Assembly (NCBI RefSeq): GCF_025024155.1
Contig: NW_026251718.1
Location: 491,001 to 555,000 of the forward strand
Length of the DNA stretch: 64,000 nucleotides
Source: Gamsiella multidivaricata
Taxonomy: Eukaryota; Mortierellomycota; Mortierellomycetes; Mortierellales; Mortierellaceae
Reading direction: 5' to 3'
The translations under genes were made by a program, and so were the position numbers. Below the pieces are notes generated by a model. That model was not told the DNA's origin, ran no database searches, and saw only the letters and a program-made list of their open reading frames with translations. This document shows positions 1 to 12,987 of the stretch, one piece after another. The stretch's first letter is position 1; the number at the start of each line of letters is the position of its first letter.

Positions 1-629
1 GAAGAGCAAAGACGGAGGCAATGAAGGCCAGAGACAAGACGAGGACGACGACAGGGTCACTACAATCGAATAATGCGGTGACAGCGTCGTTAATAACCCA
101 TTAGTCGAAAGAACTCCTGCCTGATCCACTGAACAGTGCTTTGGACGATCCAATGCCGGCCCGTTTGAAAAAAAAACAAAAAAAAACACGACTTACACAC
201 GGAGTCCAGGGGAGTCATCGGTGTAGATGCGCATCATTCCTGAGGTGCTGGGGCCAGGTGCACGGGAGGTCTGGGCCTTAGAGGTAGTTGTACGTCTCCT
301 ATGTAGCGCGGAAGGCAATAGAGAGTGCAACATCTTCAGCATTAGGATATAACCGACCATCGAAACAAAGTGTGCGATGACAATTGACAGTTGACAAGTA
401 CCTGACAGCGGCAGCGCGGGGAGAGGCGCCGGCGAGGTTTGGGGAAGCAGCAGAGTCAGACTAAGCAAGCGATTAACCAGAATAAGGTCCAGGTTAGATG
501 TTGATCCGCGGATGAGAACACTGTGGAAGTCGCCTTCGTCTTGATGAACACCGCAAGGTGGTCGCATATTCAGTGTCGTTGGCTCAGTCGTTGAGGATAT
601 CCGGGAGACTGTGGTTGAAGTATTACCAT
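1..629 (-). CDS. SBH1: Sec61 complex subunit beta (3' end off the window)
   Basis: Beta subunit of the Sec61/SecYEG ER translocon, a tail-anchored ER protein. Four exons can be joined: an exon whose coding part is only the ATG (629-627), then 460-402, 298-197 and 59 to beyond base 1. The joined product begins MSDSAASPNLAGASPRAAAV, followed by three Arg, a Ser/Thr/Gly-rich cytosolic segment, the family signature MMRIYTDDSPGLRV and the start of the membrane anchor DPVVVLVLSLAFIASVFAL. Each junction (GTAATA, GTACTT, GTAAGT donors) keeps frame, and the signature plus hydrophobic tail is diagnostic of Sec61 beta. Only the last residues of the tail are missing. The gene is divergent from Argonaute. 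An intron placed directly after the start codon hides it from ORF callers. Confidence 0.93.
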
Positions 630-1165
630 GGCAGATCGGATGTGTCGTTTTGGGTGGAGGAGAAGAGAAGGATGGATGGAGGTGATGGAGGCGATGGAAG
701 AAAGAGCCAAGGAGGTTGGGTTGCGGAAAACAAGGTTGTGAGCAATGGCACCCAATCAGATTGCGCCAGTGAAATGCTTCTATCTCACATTCATTTAAAG
801 AATTCATCAATTACAGAGGGCGATCGACCTAGATTTTGTCTGTATGGCAACGCGCTTGGAAAGCTGTGTTCGCAACGGTGATCGAGTCTGCGATGGTACC
901 CTCCCTCCCTTCCCTGCTCCCAATGATGATATTCGCTGGTGATAACCACCAATGGAGACAATTGAGGGTGCTATCATGGACAGAAAGGCTAATATCGTAA
1001 GCTCTCAGCTTTCAAGCAATCACCTTCTCTGCTTATAAACACGCTCTTGCACCCAGTTTTCTCTTCCGCTCTTCTCAGATTTCACTTCAAACACAAACTT
1101 ATCAATTTCGAGCTACTTCTTTTCGGTACATCGTATAAAGCTCATCAAGAACATATAACAACACC
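630..1165. other. Divergent intergenic region, SBH1 / Argonaute
   Basis: 536 bp between two divergent starts. It should hold both promoters. A TATA-like TTATAAAC lies near 1033, about 130 bp before the Argonaute ATG. No other gene is seen. Confidence 0.5.
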
Positions 1166-4100
1166 ATGGCGGCCTTGCAGATCACCGGTTTTGCCAAGCG
1201 CCCCGGCTTTGGAATACTTGGCAAGCCGATACAGGTTCGTTCGAATCACTTTGAGGTCACTCAGGTTCCTGACATTGTCATCCACCACTACGATGTAACG
1301 GTGACCCCGGACGTGCCACGGGCCCTAAACCGAAGGATCTACTCAGAATTCCTGAACCAATACCGTGAAACGGATCTTATGGACGTCCAGCCAGTCTATG
1401 ATGGCCGCAAGAACATGTTCGCGTCCAGGACCCTGCCATTCGGCGACAGTCGAACATTTGACGTAAGAGCGAGAGATTTCTGCTACATTTTGTTTTCTCC
1501 ACACGCGCGCTGCAGCAGATGGACAACGCATTGCGTTTCAAGTACGATGCTAACATTCTTATTTACTTGCCTATCCTTCATTCTTTCTCTCTTTTCTTTC
1601 TTTTTTTTTTCTTCTGGGCAACTAAAAAGGTCACCCTCCCTGAGGATGTTGGCTCGAGACGCCAGCCTCAGATCTTCAAAATCAAGATTCGCAAAGCAGC
1701 CCAGATCAACCTCGAAGAACTCCATCGCTTTCTGCTAGGCAAAACTCCAGTGACCAACAACATCCTCACATCGATCATGGCTCTCGACCAGGTCATTCGG
1801 CACAAGCCCTCGATGCTCTATGTGACCGTCGGCCGCGCGTTTTATACGCCTGCATCGAGACAGACCCTTGCAGGCCCACTTGAGGCATGGAGAGGATACT
1901 ATCAATCGGTGCGTCCTGGGCTTGGGAGAATGCTGATCAACGTCGACACCTCTGCAACGGCTTTCTATCAATCTGGCTCGTTGCTCGAGATCATTGTCAA
2001 GATCCTTGGTCTGCGAAGTCCGGGTACGATCTGTTATGACCTTCGGTTTTTTTGCATCGAATTTATTCAATGCTAAAGCGTTTCTTTTTTCTTTTTTTTT
2101 CCCCCTTCTCTCTTTAACAATATCCAAAAGACGACCTTCGCCGCACCAGCCAACCAGTGAACTGGATTAAGGTCGAGAGGATGATCAAAGGCCTTCGCAT
2201 CACGGTCGAGCACCGTCAGCGGTCTCCGCGCTCCGTCAAGATCCTTGGCCTGACCAAGAAGTCTGCCCGCGAAAGCACCTTCGTGATGTCCGTGGAGGCA
2301 CGAGGTTGCACTGGCGCTGCATCCCAAGTTGAGATCGATATCGCCACCTACTTCAAACAGACGTACAACATGACCCTCAATTACCCGATGCTGCCGTGCG
2401 TGACCGTTGGAAAGAGCGCGATGCTTCCTCTGGAGGTCTGCAAGGTCGTCGAGGGCCAGCGCTACGTCCGGAAGCTGGACGAACGTCAGACAGCCGATAT
2501 GATCAAGTTCACGTCCCAGGCGCCGCACATCCGAGCCAACGGAATCAAGGAGGGTATCAGGCTGCTCAACTACGACGACAATGAGTACCTCCAGGACTTT
2601 GGGATGAAGGTCTCGAACGAGATGGTCTCCATCAAGGCCCGTATCCTGCAGGCGCCTGTCATCCGCTACCATCACTCGTCGCGTGAAGCCAACGTTACCC
2701 CGCGCGAAGGTGTTTGGAACATGAAGGACAAGAAGATCGCCAAGGGCGCCGTGCTAGGTTCCTGGGGTGTCGTGGCGTTTGCTACCGAGCGCGATTTCCC
2801 GCGAGCGCAGATCAAGTACTTCCTGCGAGAACTTGCCGTCACTTGCATGGACACCGGTATGAACATCGTCAACATGGACCCACCTATCTCATATGCCAAC
2901 CCGCACAGCAACATCGAAGGTACCCTCAAGAGCGCCTGGATCCAAGCTGGCAACGCCGTCAAGTCAGTGCCGCAACTTCTGGTCTGCATCTTGCCCAACA
3001 CTGGCACGCCGCTGTATGCCGAGATCAAGCGGGTGACGGATACGATCCTGGGCCTGAGTTCGCAGTGTCTGCAGATCAAGCACATGCGTGAACCCAAGAA
3101 GCAATATTGTGCGAATGTCTGTCTCAAGATGAACGTTAAGTTGGGCGGTATGAACGCGCATCTGGCCCAGGGTATCCCCTTCATCATGGCCAAACCCACG
3201 ATCATCTTCGGCGGTGATGTCTCGCATCCACAGGCTGGAGATACGGTTCGACCATCGATCGCATCGCTTGTGGGCTCGATGGACAGTTATGCTGCTCGCT
3301 ATGCTGCCACCGTCCGCGTGCAGAGCGCGAGGACGGAGACGATTGCCGATCTCGCCGATATGGCCGTCGAGCTTCTCAAGACCTTTTACCAGAAGTAAGT
3401 CATTGTGCGTGCCCTCCCCATCTTCACACTGTTTTATTCTCTTCCTCTGCCTATCTGATCTCTACCTTTCTTCTCTACATCTTTTTTCATAGCTGCGGCA
3501 AAAAGCCCGAACGCATTCTGTTCTACCGCGACGGCGTCTCTGAAGGCCAGTTCGCCGACATTCTCAAAACCGAGATCGCAGCCATCCGTGCCGCCTGCAG
3601 CCGCCTTGACAAGGACTACATGCCCACCCTGACCTTCGTCGTTGTCCAGAAGCGCCACCACACTCGCTTCTTCCCCATGCAACGCGCCGAGGGCGACCGA
3701 CTCGGCAACTGCCATCCCGGCACCATCATCGATACCGAGATCGTCCATCCCTTCGAATTCGATTTCTACTTACAGTCCCATAGCGGTCTCTTGGGTACCT
3801 CCCGCCCTGCACATTACTATGTACTTCTGGACGACAACAAGTTTTCGCCGGACGAACTTCAGGATGTGACCTACAAGCTTTGTTACCTGTTTGCGCGATG
3901 CACTCGATCCGTGTCCGTGGTTCCGCCGGCGTATTATGCCCATATAGTCGCAGCACGAGCGAGGTTTCATGCGAAAGAGGATCATTTCTTGGACACGGCA
4001 TCGTCTGCTAGTTCAGAGACAAGCGTTGGAGATACGGGCTCGTACATGAGCATCCACCGACATATTCAGAAAGGTAAATGATTCTTCACAATGTTTTTTT

Positions 4101-4179
4101 TTTTTTGTTGTTAAGAACCAGATCCTTTCTGCCTCTCTCTCTCTCTCTTTCTTTTCCTGTAGTGATGTGGTTCGTCTGA
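1166..4179 (+). CDS. AGO1: Argonaute (PIWI-domain slicer protein)
   Basis: Small-RNA-guided effector of RNA silencing. Five exons, 1166-1462, 1630-2023, 2131-3394, 3493-4073 and 4163-4179, join into an 850-residue protein, normal for a eukaryotic AGO. Order seen: N domain (to about 180), L1 linker with the [15 protein letters not shown] stretch, PAZ (about 240-360), L2/MID, and PIWI (about 520-840). The catalytic triad is present: Asp in [11 protein letters not shown] (residue 593), Asp in [11 protein letters not shown] (665) and His in [12 protein letters not shown] (802), so target slicing is expected. The last exon codes only VMWFV, matching the aromatic C-terminal tail (MYFV/MYFA) of AGOs. 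It ends convergently with the AP-2 alpha gene. No unusual residues were noticed. Confidence 0.97.
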
Positions 4180-4430
4180 GCTCCGAGCGGAAGCATGGAC
4201 GTGCCAAGTACTAGCCCAGTACCGTCACCCTGCTCCACTTTCGTGTTGCACAACACCGATATCTGGAATGGCATCTGTACCCGTAGCAATGCCATCAAAA
4301 TAAAACGAAATACAAAAAAAAAGTCTACCTCAAAGACTCGCTCTGTTGCCAGTACGATTTCAACATACCTGTCTTCAGATTATTTTTTTTTGGAGTGATA
4401 TGACACAACTCCTTGGCACGATCGTGCTTG

Positions 4431-4463
<33 letters not shown>

Positions 4464-4561
4464 GGTTCGGTTTGTCTCTTTATCTTTATTGACTTTGATT
4501 ATTTTTTTTTCCCTTCTTTTTCTTTTTTCCCCGCACGAAAGGCTCAGACGCGGTAGTGGTA
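4180..4561. other. Convergent 3' intergenic region
   Basis: 382 bp between the stop codons of Argonaute and AP-2 alpha. AATAAA-like signals near 4297-4303 fit the Argonaute 3' end, and a poly-A run of about 27 bases lies at 4434-4460. No gene seen. Confidence 0.5.
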
Positions 4562-7500
4562 TTAGAGCAGAGCAGACTGCAGAATATCCTTCAAGTGCTT
4601 CGAGACCACATCTGATGTCGTCCTGACTGTTAAGCGATACATCTAGAGAAGAAATCAGAAAGTCCGACTTAGTAAAGTCAAGTTCAAAGGTTCTGGCAAC
4701 TCCCAAAAAAAAAAAAAAAAAAAAAACTGACACATAAAAAGAACTTACATCGGTCTCACGATTGGGCTCGAGACGAAGCAGACATCCGACCTTACCATTG
4801 AGCGAGGTGTTCAAGACACCCGTGGCCACAAAATTACCAGGCTTGGGATCCACGTTCTCGCAAATTCCAAGTCTGCTATTCGCCAAAACCGAGCGCGCCT
4901 TCTCCAGATTGATCCTCTCGGATGACTTGAAGATTCCCTGCACTTCGCGTGGGGGCCCGCCAATCTGCTTCCAGCGGGCGAAAAAGTCTGCGCTCGAGAG
5001 CTGGATCGGCTCAATGAACCGCGTGAGCGTCACAGGGAGCTTGAGATAAATACTCTGGATCGATCCTGCCTGGTATGAGATACGGATCAGGGGCATCTCT
5101 GTTAAAATCTGCTGGCACTCCAAAGTGTAAAGCTGCTGAATCTGAGTAGATGGTCCGATAGATGTTCCCAACGTATGAGAACTGGTAATGATAAGGCCCT
5201 CGGGCGACTCCAGAGAGATAGCAAACGAGTTGAGCTGTGAGTGCGTCTTGTTGCCGAAGTACATGGCGAGACGACCCAGATGTCCGTGGTACTCTGATTT
5301 GATTCCGATCTGTAAGATGCTATCTTCATAGAGCACACCATCGGCGCCATCCCGCAGACGATTGTACCAGACCTCGTATCCTGGCGCCAGCTGATCCTTC
5401 CAAGCCAATCCAGACTTCGCTGCTGGCGCGGCTGGCGTAGCTGGCTGCAAAGCAGACCCATTGGATCCGTTAGCGCCATCTTCGGCTGCACCGCCGGGAG
5501 TACTGACGTTAGCACTGTTAATACCCGCCACCAAGTCGTCCACACTTCCATTTTCGTTCCTCTCCTTTGCAGCCAACAGATTTGCAGGAGTTTTCTCATT
5601 CGAGTCCTTGCCACCAATGTTCCAAGTTCTCTTGTCTTCTGTCTGGTTTGTCTTCTCGTTCAACCTTGAGAGTAGGGCGGACTCGCGCTCAGGGAACTGA
5701 GGCATCTCCTCGCACACAGTCTGGAGCAGGTCGTCCGTTGGCATAGTCGCAATGGCCATGTATTCGCATGCGCGCTGCTGCAGCTCTGCATCCAGAACAT
5801 GGCGGTACTGGTTAAAGACAGCCAGGATGGCTCCCTTGATCTCTGGGAACAAGTTGACAAATTTGATGTAGGTTGAGAGCAACAATGCTCGCGTAGCAAG
5901 CGAACAGAGTCCAAATCGGGCATGGAGGGTGTTGAACTGCTCAATGGGCGAGGCTCCTGGGAGGTTGGCGATCAAATGTCCGTACTCTCCGAGGATGTAC
6001 CCTCCAACCTTGAGCATGTTCTCGTGGCAATGTGGCGATCGCATGTAGTGCAGGACCATCTTGGCGGCGTATTCCTGGAGATTCTCATGGTTGGTGACAA
6101 TCTGTACGACTCTGTACCAGACCTCCTCGCTAACGTGGTCTCCTGCAGAGCTGATGAGCTGCAAGATCACGTCCACGTACCATGAATGCTCCGTTGCGTA
6201 CTTCTCCGTCATGATAGCAATCTTAAGTACCATCTCCTCTCGAAGGGCGTAGTCGGCGATATGAAGATACCGGATCAACTCCGAGACAATCGTCTTTGCG
6301 TTGGAGACATCACACATACTGTACAGTAAATCCAGGCCGCGACGACGAACACTGATATCCTTGTCCCGCAACGATAAAATGATGGTCTCCTCGTGCTTCT
6401 TAATTTCGTCCAGCTCGTCCGTCACAGCAGCCAAATGCGCCATGGTTTCCAGACCCAGATAGCGCACGTTGGTCTCCTTGGAAAGAATGAATCTGGCAAG
6501 AATGTTGGTAGCCTGGCGCACAATGTCGGATTCGCAGTCCAGATGAATAGCCAAGTTGATGGCCTCAAACAAAATAGCGTTCTGCGCGTTGTTGTGCTGA
6601 ACATTCCTTGGTGTCTCCTGTGAGTTGTTAATGATCGTCTGGAGTACATTGTGGAGCATTTCAGACATGTTGGCGTCCTCTGTGAGGCAAGAGAAAGGAA
6701 AAGAAAAAGCATTGGTTAGTTAATAAGCATAAGCATGTCACTATAATTTTGGGCTCCGCCAGAAAGCTTTCATGAGATATAGACGAACCTGTGGGAGGAA
6801 AGTATTGCAAAAGTCGGAGGAGCTTCACTTGGAGCCATGGGATGGGGATTTTGTAGTAAACATAGTCGGCTGAAAAGTCTCTTTCGACAATCACCTATCT
6901 CATGGCGCAAAGAACGAAAATACGCTTTATCAGTCTTGAATCCAGCCATTCAGCCACCTGTTATCTTGTAGCATTGTCCAAGTCGAGTTCAGGGATGCTG
7001 ACCTTGTGAAGTCGCATGATCGCCTTTGGAATGGCCATCATGAAGGCCTCTGGGTATTGCTGGGCAAGAGCTGTGATCAGACTGGTGACGGACAGACACA
7101 CTCCCAGGTCATAGTCATCGATGATGTTGGTAATACGCTCGGCCCAGTCTGGTGCCGGAATGACGTCGGGATGTTTCCGGAAGAGACGGAGCATGGTCAG
7201 GGCTGCCTTCTTCTTGACGAAGCTCTTCGAGTTCCTGTGAAAGCCAAGCCATGGTTTTTGTAGTTTTCATTCCAGCAGCATTAACGGTTATCCAAATGTA
7301 TTAAAAATAGGAAACGCAGAATTGTGAGCACCTTTGAGCCGTCTTCAGATCCAATAAATCTCCCTTCGGTCTGTTCATCGATATCAGCGTAGGCACTTCA
7401 CTTACGGCGAGACTAGAAGACGATGCACATCGCCCGCCAAAGACTCGGCCATTTCCCTGCCTCCGATGTTGGCGATGGCATGCAGAGCAAGGCAGTTGTG

Positions 7501-8163
7501 GATTTCATTGTTGTCGTCCAGGTCCTTGCGGATCGAATTGACGACCAGGCGTACAAGGTCACTGTTCTCGTGCATAAGCAGTGTTATCCCAAGATATCCC
7601 TATGGGCAACCAGATAAGGGCGATGGTTATTGACGTGGTTCGTCAACGAACGCTCAAACAGATCGTCAGAGTATAATGGGATGGGACACACTTACAATTT
7701 GCTTTTCGCTGTACTTTGGACTGGAGATGAGATTGACGGCCTCCATGTGTCCAAAGTCGATATCCCATCCGAGGATGTACATGTACAACAGCTTGCACAC
7801 GTATTTCTTCTTGTCGTAACCACTCAGATTGCCCTCTATTGCGACGGATGAAAAGATAAGCAGAAGATGGCATAGTAAGCTTTTTTGGAAAGATGGAGTG
7901 CAAGTCGAGAAAGCGCATAGAATTTGCTTTTGCCCCGACATTATTCACAATGCCCGTACCTTTGAACTTGGTGCGAATGTTGGCCATCTCTTTGTTGATT
8001 CTCTTTTCCTCAAGCTCGCGGACACGGCCTATAGGTGCGAGAAATCGAGTCCTTGTTAGTTCTTTCAATCAACAAGATGTGCGAATAAAGATTCCATAAA
8101 GCCGAATGCCGACCTACAGTTGCGAATGTCCGCGATGAAGACGGTCAAACCACGCATAGCCAT
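4562..8163 (-). CDS. APL3: AP-2 complex subunit alpha (alpha-adaptin)
   Basis: Large subunit of the AP-2 clathrin adaptor for endocytosis at the plasma membrane. About eight exons: 8163-8114, one ending near 7953, one ending 7696, one ending near 7407, about 7236-6998, about 6895-6791, 6680-4750, and 4642-4562. The N-terminal trunk begins [16 protein letters not shown] and contains [20 protein letters not shown] and [11 protein letters not shown], matching the alpha-adaptin start; armadillo-like helices follow. A Gly/Ala/Asn-rich hinge lies in the large exon near 5400-5550, then the ear ([20 protein letters not shown]) and platform subdomains to the C-terminal [10 protein letters not shown]. 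The joint between the first two exons is uncertain: a GTCGGC donor at 8113 fits best with an acceptor near 8048, which adds about ten residues compared with animal AP2A. Full length otherwise. Confidence 0.93.
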
Positions 8164-9419
8164 GATGGATAGATGATCGAGGTCAGGGTCGGTACGGGCG
8201 TTGGGTTGTCGAAGTGGATGTAGACCGTTGGAGGAGCAAGTGGGTTGATGCGATCGGTTTCTCCTGAAATAAAGCGAGCAGTCCTCTCGTGCTCCTGAGG
8301 CACGGTTCTATGTTTGTATGGGTGATGTATGAGATGAGGAGGTATTTGGGGGAAAGAGGACTGGCGTGGTGGATGAGCGGGAAAGGAACGATTCTCGGAG
8401 GCGAGAAAGTGGGGATTGATGATGAGAGAGGGAGAGAGATCGGGGATGATGATAGGAGGGAGCTGAGATGATGGAGAGTGGAGATGCAGTGGAGTTGAGA
8501 GCACAGGCGGGGGACTATGGCAATAATTGACCGATTGAGTATGTTTCAAACCGCAAGTGGAGAAAGCGAGACAGGCCAGGGGTAAATTGTTCGAGCCTCT
8601 GCACAGCAAGCGCATGCACTCAGCCAGCGAACAAGAAAAAACCACGCGTACGAGGACCGCATGGACTCATCCACACACCACTGCAACATCGCGTCCCTCC
8701 TATATGGAGGCGGCTACGGCCAGAGGTCCGTGGCTCTTTCATGTCTACGCGTGTATGAAAACGCGTAGAAGGACTTTCAGGGCCAACTAAACCTAGTCCA
8801 CAGCAGAAACATGTATTGGCAGCCTACAGGGCATCAGCCAAAGTACATGTATGAGAGTGGGTTTTGGGAGCTAGAGGTTTTTAGGGTTAATGTTATCATG
8901 CTAGGGTGGGGGTGGCGATGGCAAGTTGCGAGAGGAGCGACGGCATTTGTTCTTCCTCAAACGAGGCCGTGAGCAAGACTGCGACTGAGACACCAGCTGT
9001 CCTCCCTCCTCGGTTCGCAATCCGGCTTTCTTTTAATATCGGCACACGGACCAGTAGCGATCTTATCCAGGTCTCGTTTTGGATTCCCTTCTCGGGTCGG
9101 TGTCTGTCTCAACGTGCAGAGCCATGGCGAGGCGAAGCATAATTAAATCCCGGCAGGTCTCATGGACGCCCTGAATAATAATGAATACGCTTGGCATGGA
9201 TATTATCCCTGATTTTTCCCCCACAGTCAAGCCGAACTGCCACATGTGTTGACTATGCATGTTGTCCACTCGGCTTGTGAACTTTAATTAGATGGACAAT
9301 CCAAAGTGACAGTAGACTATAAGAAGGCCGATACATAAACCGGCGTCTTTTCTTCTTCTGTCCTTTTCAGTCTCATTCCTCTTTCTCAACCTCATTCATC
9401 CCATTCACTTCACTTCACA
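8164..9419. other. Divergent intergenic region, APL3 / SDR
   Basis: 1.26 kb with no supportable gene. Purine-rich stretches near 8330-8470 give shadow ORFs. A weak TATA-like ACTATAAG at about 9316 lies roughly 100 bp before the downstream ATG. Confidence 0.4.
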
Positions 9420-10675
9420 ATGACCGTCACCAACCCCGCCAACCTCGTCGTCGTTATCACGGGCTGCGATACTGGCTTTGGCTCAGAAATTGTCGATGAA
9501 CTCTACAAGCGCGGAGGCTACACAGTCTATGCCACATGCCTGACAGAACAGGCCGTGGAATCCTACAAGGCGAAGCAGTCGTCGCGCATCAGGGCTATCC
9601 AGGTCGATGTCACCAACCAGGACGACGTCAACCGCCTCCGCGCCCAGATCGAGGCGGAATGTCCCCAGGGTGTTTATTGTATCCTCAACAATGCCGGTAA
9701 GGGATCTACTTTTCTTACATAGCATATCATATCTTCTGCGTGGGTTGTCGCTTATCTAATGGGGGAATGAATGCATTGTCACTCATAGGTATCTATGCCG
9801 GAGGATTCTTTGACTTCGCCTCGGAGGACAGCTTCCAGGTACGACATTTTTGAAGCAAGTGCCGCGTATTTTAAGCATTTTAACATTTTACCCCTGAAGA
9901 ATCCATTCAGTCACCAGAATCAACGGCTGAGATTGGATTGCTCCTGTTTTTTGTTGGGGAGTGAACAAATGAACAGCACGCGTTCTAGACAATGTTTTTA
10001 ACATCTCGTACTCCTTCATCTTACCATGCCCTGCAGAAAATCATGGACGTCAACTATATGGGAATCATCCGCATCAGCAAGGCCATGCTCCCCAGCATGC
10101 GCATCTTTGCCAAATCACGCCACAGCCCTCAGGGCAAGCATCTGCCTCGTGCGCGTCTCCTCAGCATCACCTCAGTCGCAGGCCGTTCCAACCCTCCTGC
10201 TCACGGCGGCTACAATGCCTCCAAGCACGCTGCAGAATCGATCATGGATACGCTGCGCGTGGAACTATCGCCATGGGAAATCGATGTCTCGATGCTGGAA
10301 CCCTTCTACGCAAAGACCCCACTGGTCGCATCGGCTCACGTTGTCCTTGAGAAGGTCTGGAAGGCATCAGATCTGAAGACACAGAAGATGTATGGCCCCC
10401 AGTTTATTCAGGGAGTTCGCAAACACTCGGAGGAGTTGTACAATCAGTCCATGCCCTCAAAGTGGGTCGTCGATGCTGCAGTCAGCGCCATCAGGAAAAA
10501 GGCCGGAGCAAAAAAGGCTCGTATCTTGATCGGTTTCTGGTGGGTCGGCACATTGATCCGCTTTCAAGAGATGGCGCCCTCGTGGATCGTCGACTTTTTC
10601 ACGAAGCTCATCATGAAGCGCGTTGGCGCCTGGCCATCGGATCCTTTCCTGCTCAAGGATAGCAAGAGCATCTAG
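9420..10675 (+). CDS. Short-chain dehydrogenase/reductase, retinol/hydroxybutyrate dehydrogenase-like
   Basis: Classical SDR oxidoreductase, NAD(P)-dependent; substrate not deducible. Exons 9420-9696, 9789-9838 and 10037-10675 join to 321 residues. The Rossmann cofactor motif is TGCDTGFG near residue 14, the structural NNAG motif lies at the end of exon 1, the catalytic Ser is in LLSITSVAGRS, and the YxxxK pair is in GGYNASKHAAE. The C-terminal third is long, with hydrophobic stretches (WWVGTLIRF, MAPSWIVDFFTKLIM) suggesting membrane association, as in the 11-cis-retinol/17-beta/BDH1-like SDRs, which it most resembles by layout. The short 3' UTR carries three copies of CCCGTATA at 10690-10712. 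Confidence 0.9.
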
Positions 10676-10689
10676 AGAGGAAATCGATC

Positions 10690-10716
10690 CCCGTATACCC
10701 GTATACCCGTATACCG
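10690..10716 (+). repeat. Tandem octamer repeat in 3' UTR
   Basis: Three copies of CCCGTATA in a row, just after the SDR stop codon. Simple tandem repeat; no function assigned. Confidence 0.6.
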
Positions 10717-10862
10717 GAACAGTTATTTATTTATAAAAAGTACTGTAATAAAACGAAGCAGCGCTTTCTGTTCAGTCAACTGTCTTTTATTTTCCGGACC
10801 GATGTCATGTCTAGCGTGCGTTTGCAAATTGCTATCAAGCCCGTGATACTCTATCGAATCAA

Positions 10863-12652
10863 CTACGTGAGCTTTGAAGCCTTCTCATACAGCGATTCGA
10901 CGACATTGGCCATGTTCTTCATCGTTTCCAGCGCACTCTCGTATGTTTTGTCCACTGGTGTCTCCTCGAAAACGACCAGGCATCCTGCACCCTGATCTAG
11001 TACTCCGTGAAATGTCTTATCCAGGATCATCTGCGACAGCTTGGTCTCGACCTGTAGTGCAGGCAATTTGACGATCTTTGCGATGTGTGCAATCTCGACC
11101 CTTGAGAACGGTTCAATAACACGGACCAAGTTCTGCTCCAGCAATTTGTCATACAGCGAGTTGAGATGGTTCTTGATAATGGGATCGTTACCCAGTTCTA
11201 TAACAATGATGTGGCCGGGTTAATCTTACTTTCCTTACACTGGTGAAAATGCAGACAGTTCTTGCGACGAATAATGAGCACCATACCATCACGATAAGCA
11301 GCCAATGCTTGCTCGAATTCTTGTAAAGAGCGGTTCTGGTGAGCTGATGCAATCGCCTTCATGGCATCCACTTCCACACCGCGGTACTTGAGAGCCACTT
11401 TGCTGTTTAGGATCGACTGAATGTCTTCAGACTATCAAAGCGTACCCAAGGAGATGTAAATATTGATGTCAATACGATCCGACCGGAATATAAGCGAACC
11501 GATTCCAATGCCAGATTGAGACTATACCAAGTTGAGCATGACTTTGCAGAGCAGCATGTACTTCAACGCAGAAATGGCTCTTGGGTCCTCCAACGACGAA
11601 TATCCTTCCAGTGTTTCGTAAAAGTAAGAGAATGCTGTTTTGTAGTCCTTTTCCTCCGCATGAAGGATTCCTGATTGCATATCCAGTGCTGCTTGTAGCA
11701 GCGGTGGGCAGTAAATAGAATTTGCTGATGTGCGTGCAGACGTAAGCGCAGCCTATATATAGAGTAATAAAATGGTGTCGTTAAGATCCGGACATGCTTC
11801 ACCTGTAAAGGAACGTACAGCAGTTCTTGATGAAGAGGCTTACCTTAGCCTTTGGCAGGTTACGCAGGGCATGGCAAACTCGACTCTCCAGCAGCTGGAC
11901 CTCAACCAGAACCATTTTGTCATCCAGCTTTTTGAGCTCCTTGAGTAATGTCGCCACCAACGCCAGTGAATCACTATACATCTTGTTGTCCAAGTACAGA
12001 GCAATCAATCGCGTTTCCAATGCCTGCTTCAAAAAAATTCGCTTCTCCTGAATTGTCCATTGAATCGTCTGTTTGCACACGTCGATCTGCAGCGGGAGAG
12101 TATTGGGAATCTCTGAGAAATAATCGATCAAGGTGCGAACTATAAAAGGTAGAGCAAGGCAAGCGATGTTAGTACAGAACAGGTTCGGTAGTCCAAAGCT
12201 CGTAATCATCTACCCCCTGTAACTTACTGATCTTCGCAGTCTTTGCTTTAGGAATGGAGGTGATCAAGGTGCGCGAATCGTGGATAAGGGCGGCGAGCTC
12301 ATTGGGGCGGCTACAAAGGGACGAGACCAAATATTAGATATCTTTACTCATAATAAGAGTAAGATACAGAGTTTAAACGAAGCACATACTGAAGGTCACG
12401 GTAGCATTGTGCCAACTTCAAAAGAGCAGCTTCTTGGTCACTCTTGACTTTAACGTCTATTATTCGTGAAGTGTTGAAGGCCGGTTAGAGAAAGAACGCG
12501 TAACGTGTGCGACCTTCGTGAGGCGTGTCCTGTTCCAGCGTTGACGTGCCTGTTCCTGCAGCGGCGAGAATGGCTTGGTAAAGAGGGATAGCCTGCTCTG
12601 GAGAGGTCTTCTGAATCTCTTCAGCTTGGGCGATGGAGGCAACAGTGGGCAT
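10863..12652 (-). CDS. RPN6: 26S proteasome regulatory subunit Rpn6 (PSMD11)
   Basis: PCI-domain subunit of the 19S lid that clamps lid, base and core particle. Multi-exon. The start ATG at 12652 gives [14 protein letters not shown]; upstream in-frame ATGs add residues with no counterpart in the family. Exons then encode [39 protein letters not shown], an alpha-solenoid ([20 protein letters not shown] and [16 protein letters not shown]) and the C-terminal PCI winged helix with [20 protein letters not shown] and [20 protein letters not shown], ending YEKASKLT. The last segment is nearly identical in style to animal PSMD11. It faces Rpn7 divergently, with the mobile island between them. No lesions seen. 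Confidence 0.95.
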
Positions 12653-12845
12653 GGTGTTGTATGAGGGTATGCGGTTGGGTGAAAGTACGAAGGAGAAGGG
12701 AGCACATGCATGCAAAGAAATGCGTCTATGCTCCTGCGTAAGCGATCTGGTAGCAGTACATTTCAGGCGTAAACTACGTCATCGAAGTGCCATAGTTGCA
12801 CGCCCTACACTGCCACCCAAACGCAGACCTATGTATTTACTTATA
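12653..12845. other. Rpn6 upstream region up to the transposon
   Basis: 193 bp between the Rpn6 ATG and the transposon's TA duplication. An ACGTCA half-site lies near 12776 and a GGTGGCAG motif (minus strand, near 12811) resembles the yeast proteasome control element GGTGGCAAA, but the match is incomplete. Confidence 0.3.
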
Positions 12846-12987
12846 CAGTCAATCTCCCCTTACTGTCACGATCATGACAGTTAGCCAAGATTCAAAGGAA
12901 TCGCGCGATGTCACTGGTCAATAGCCGTTTTAATTCAAAATTTTTATTTTATCCTCCTTAGTCATGTGAGGGATCTAACCTGTGTAT
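12846..12987 (+). repeat. Left terminal inverted repeat of the pogo element
   Basis: 142 bp matching the reverse complement of 15522-15663 with a single difference noticed (C at 12914 against T in the mate). It contains an internal small palindrome CTGTCACGATCATGACAG. Confidence 0.93.

Noticed and set aside
193..810. 205-codon minus-strand ORF next to the left edge
   Set aside because: It runs through three introns of Sec61 beta; only its last 34 codons coincide with true coding sequence.
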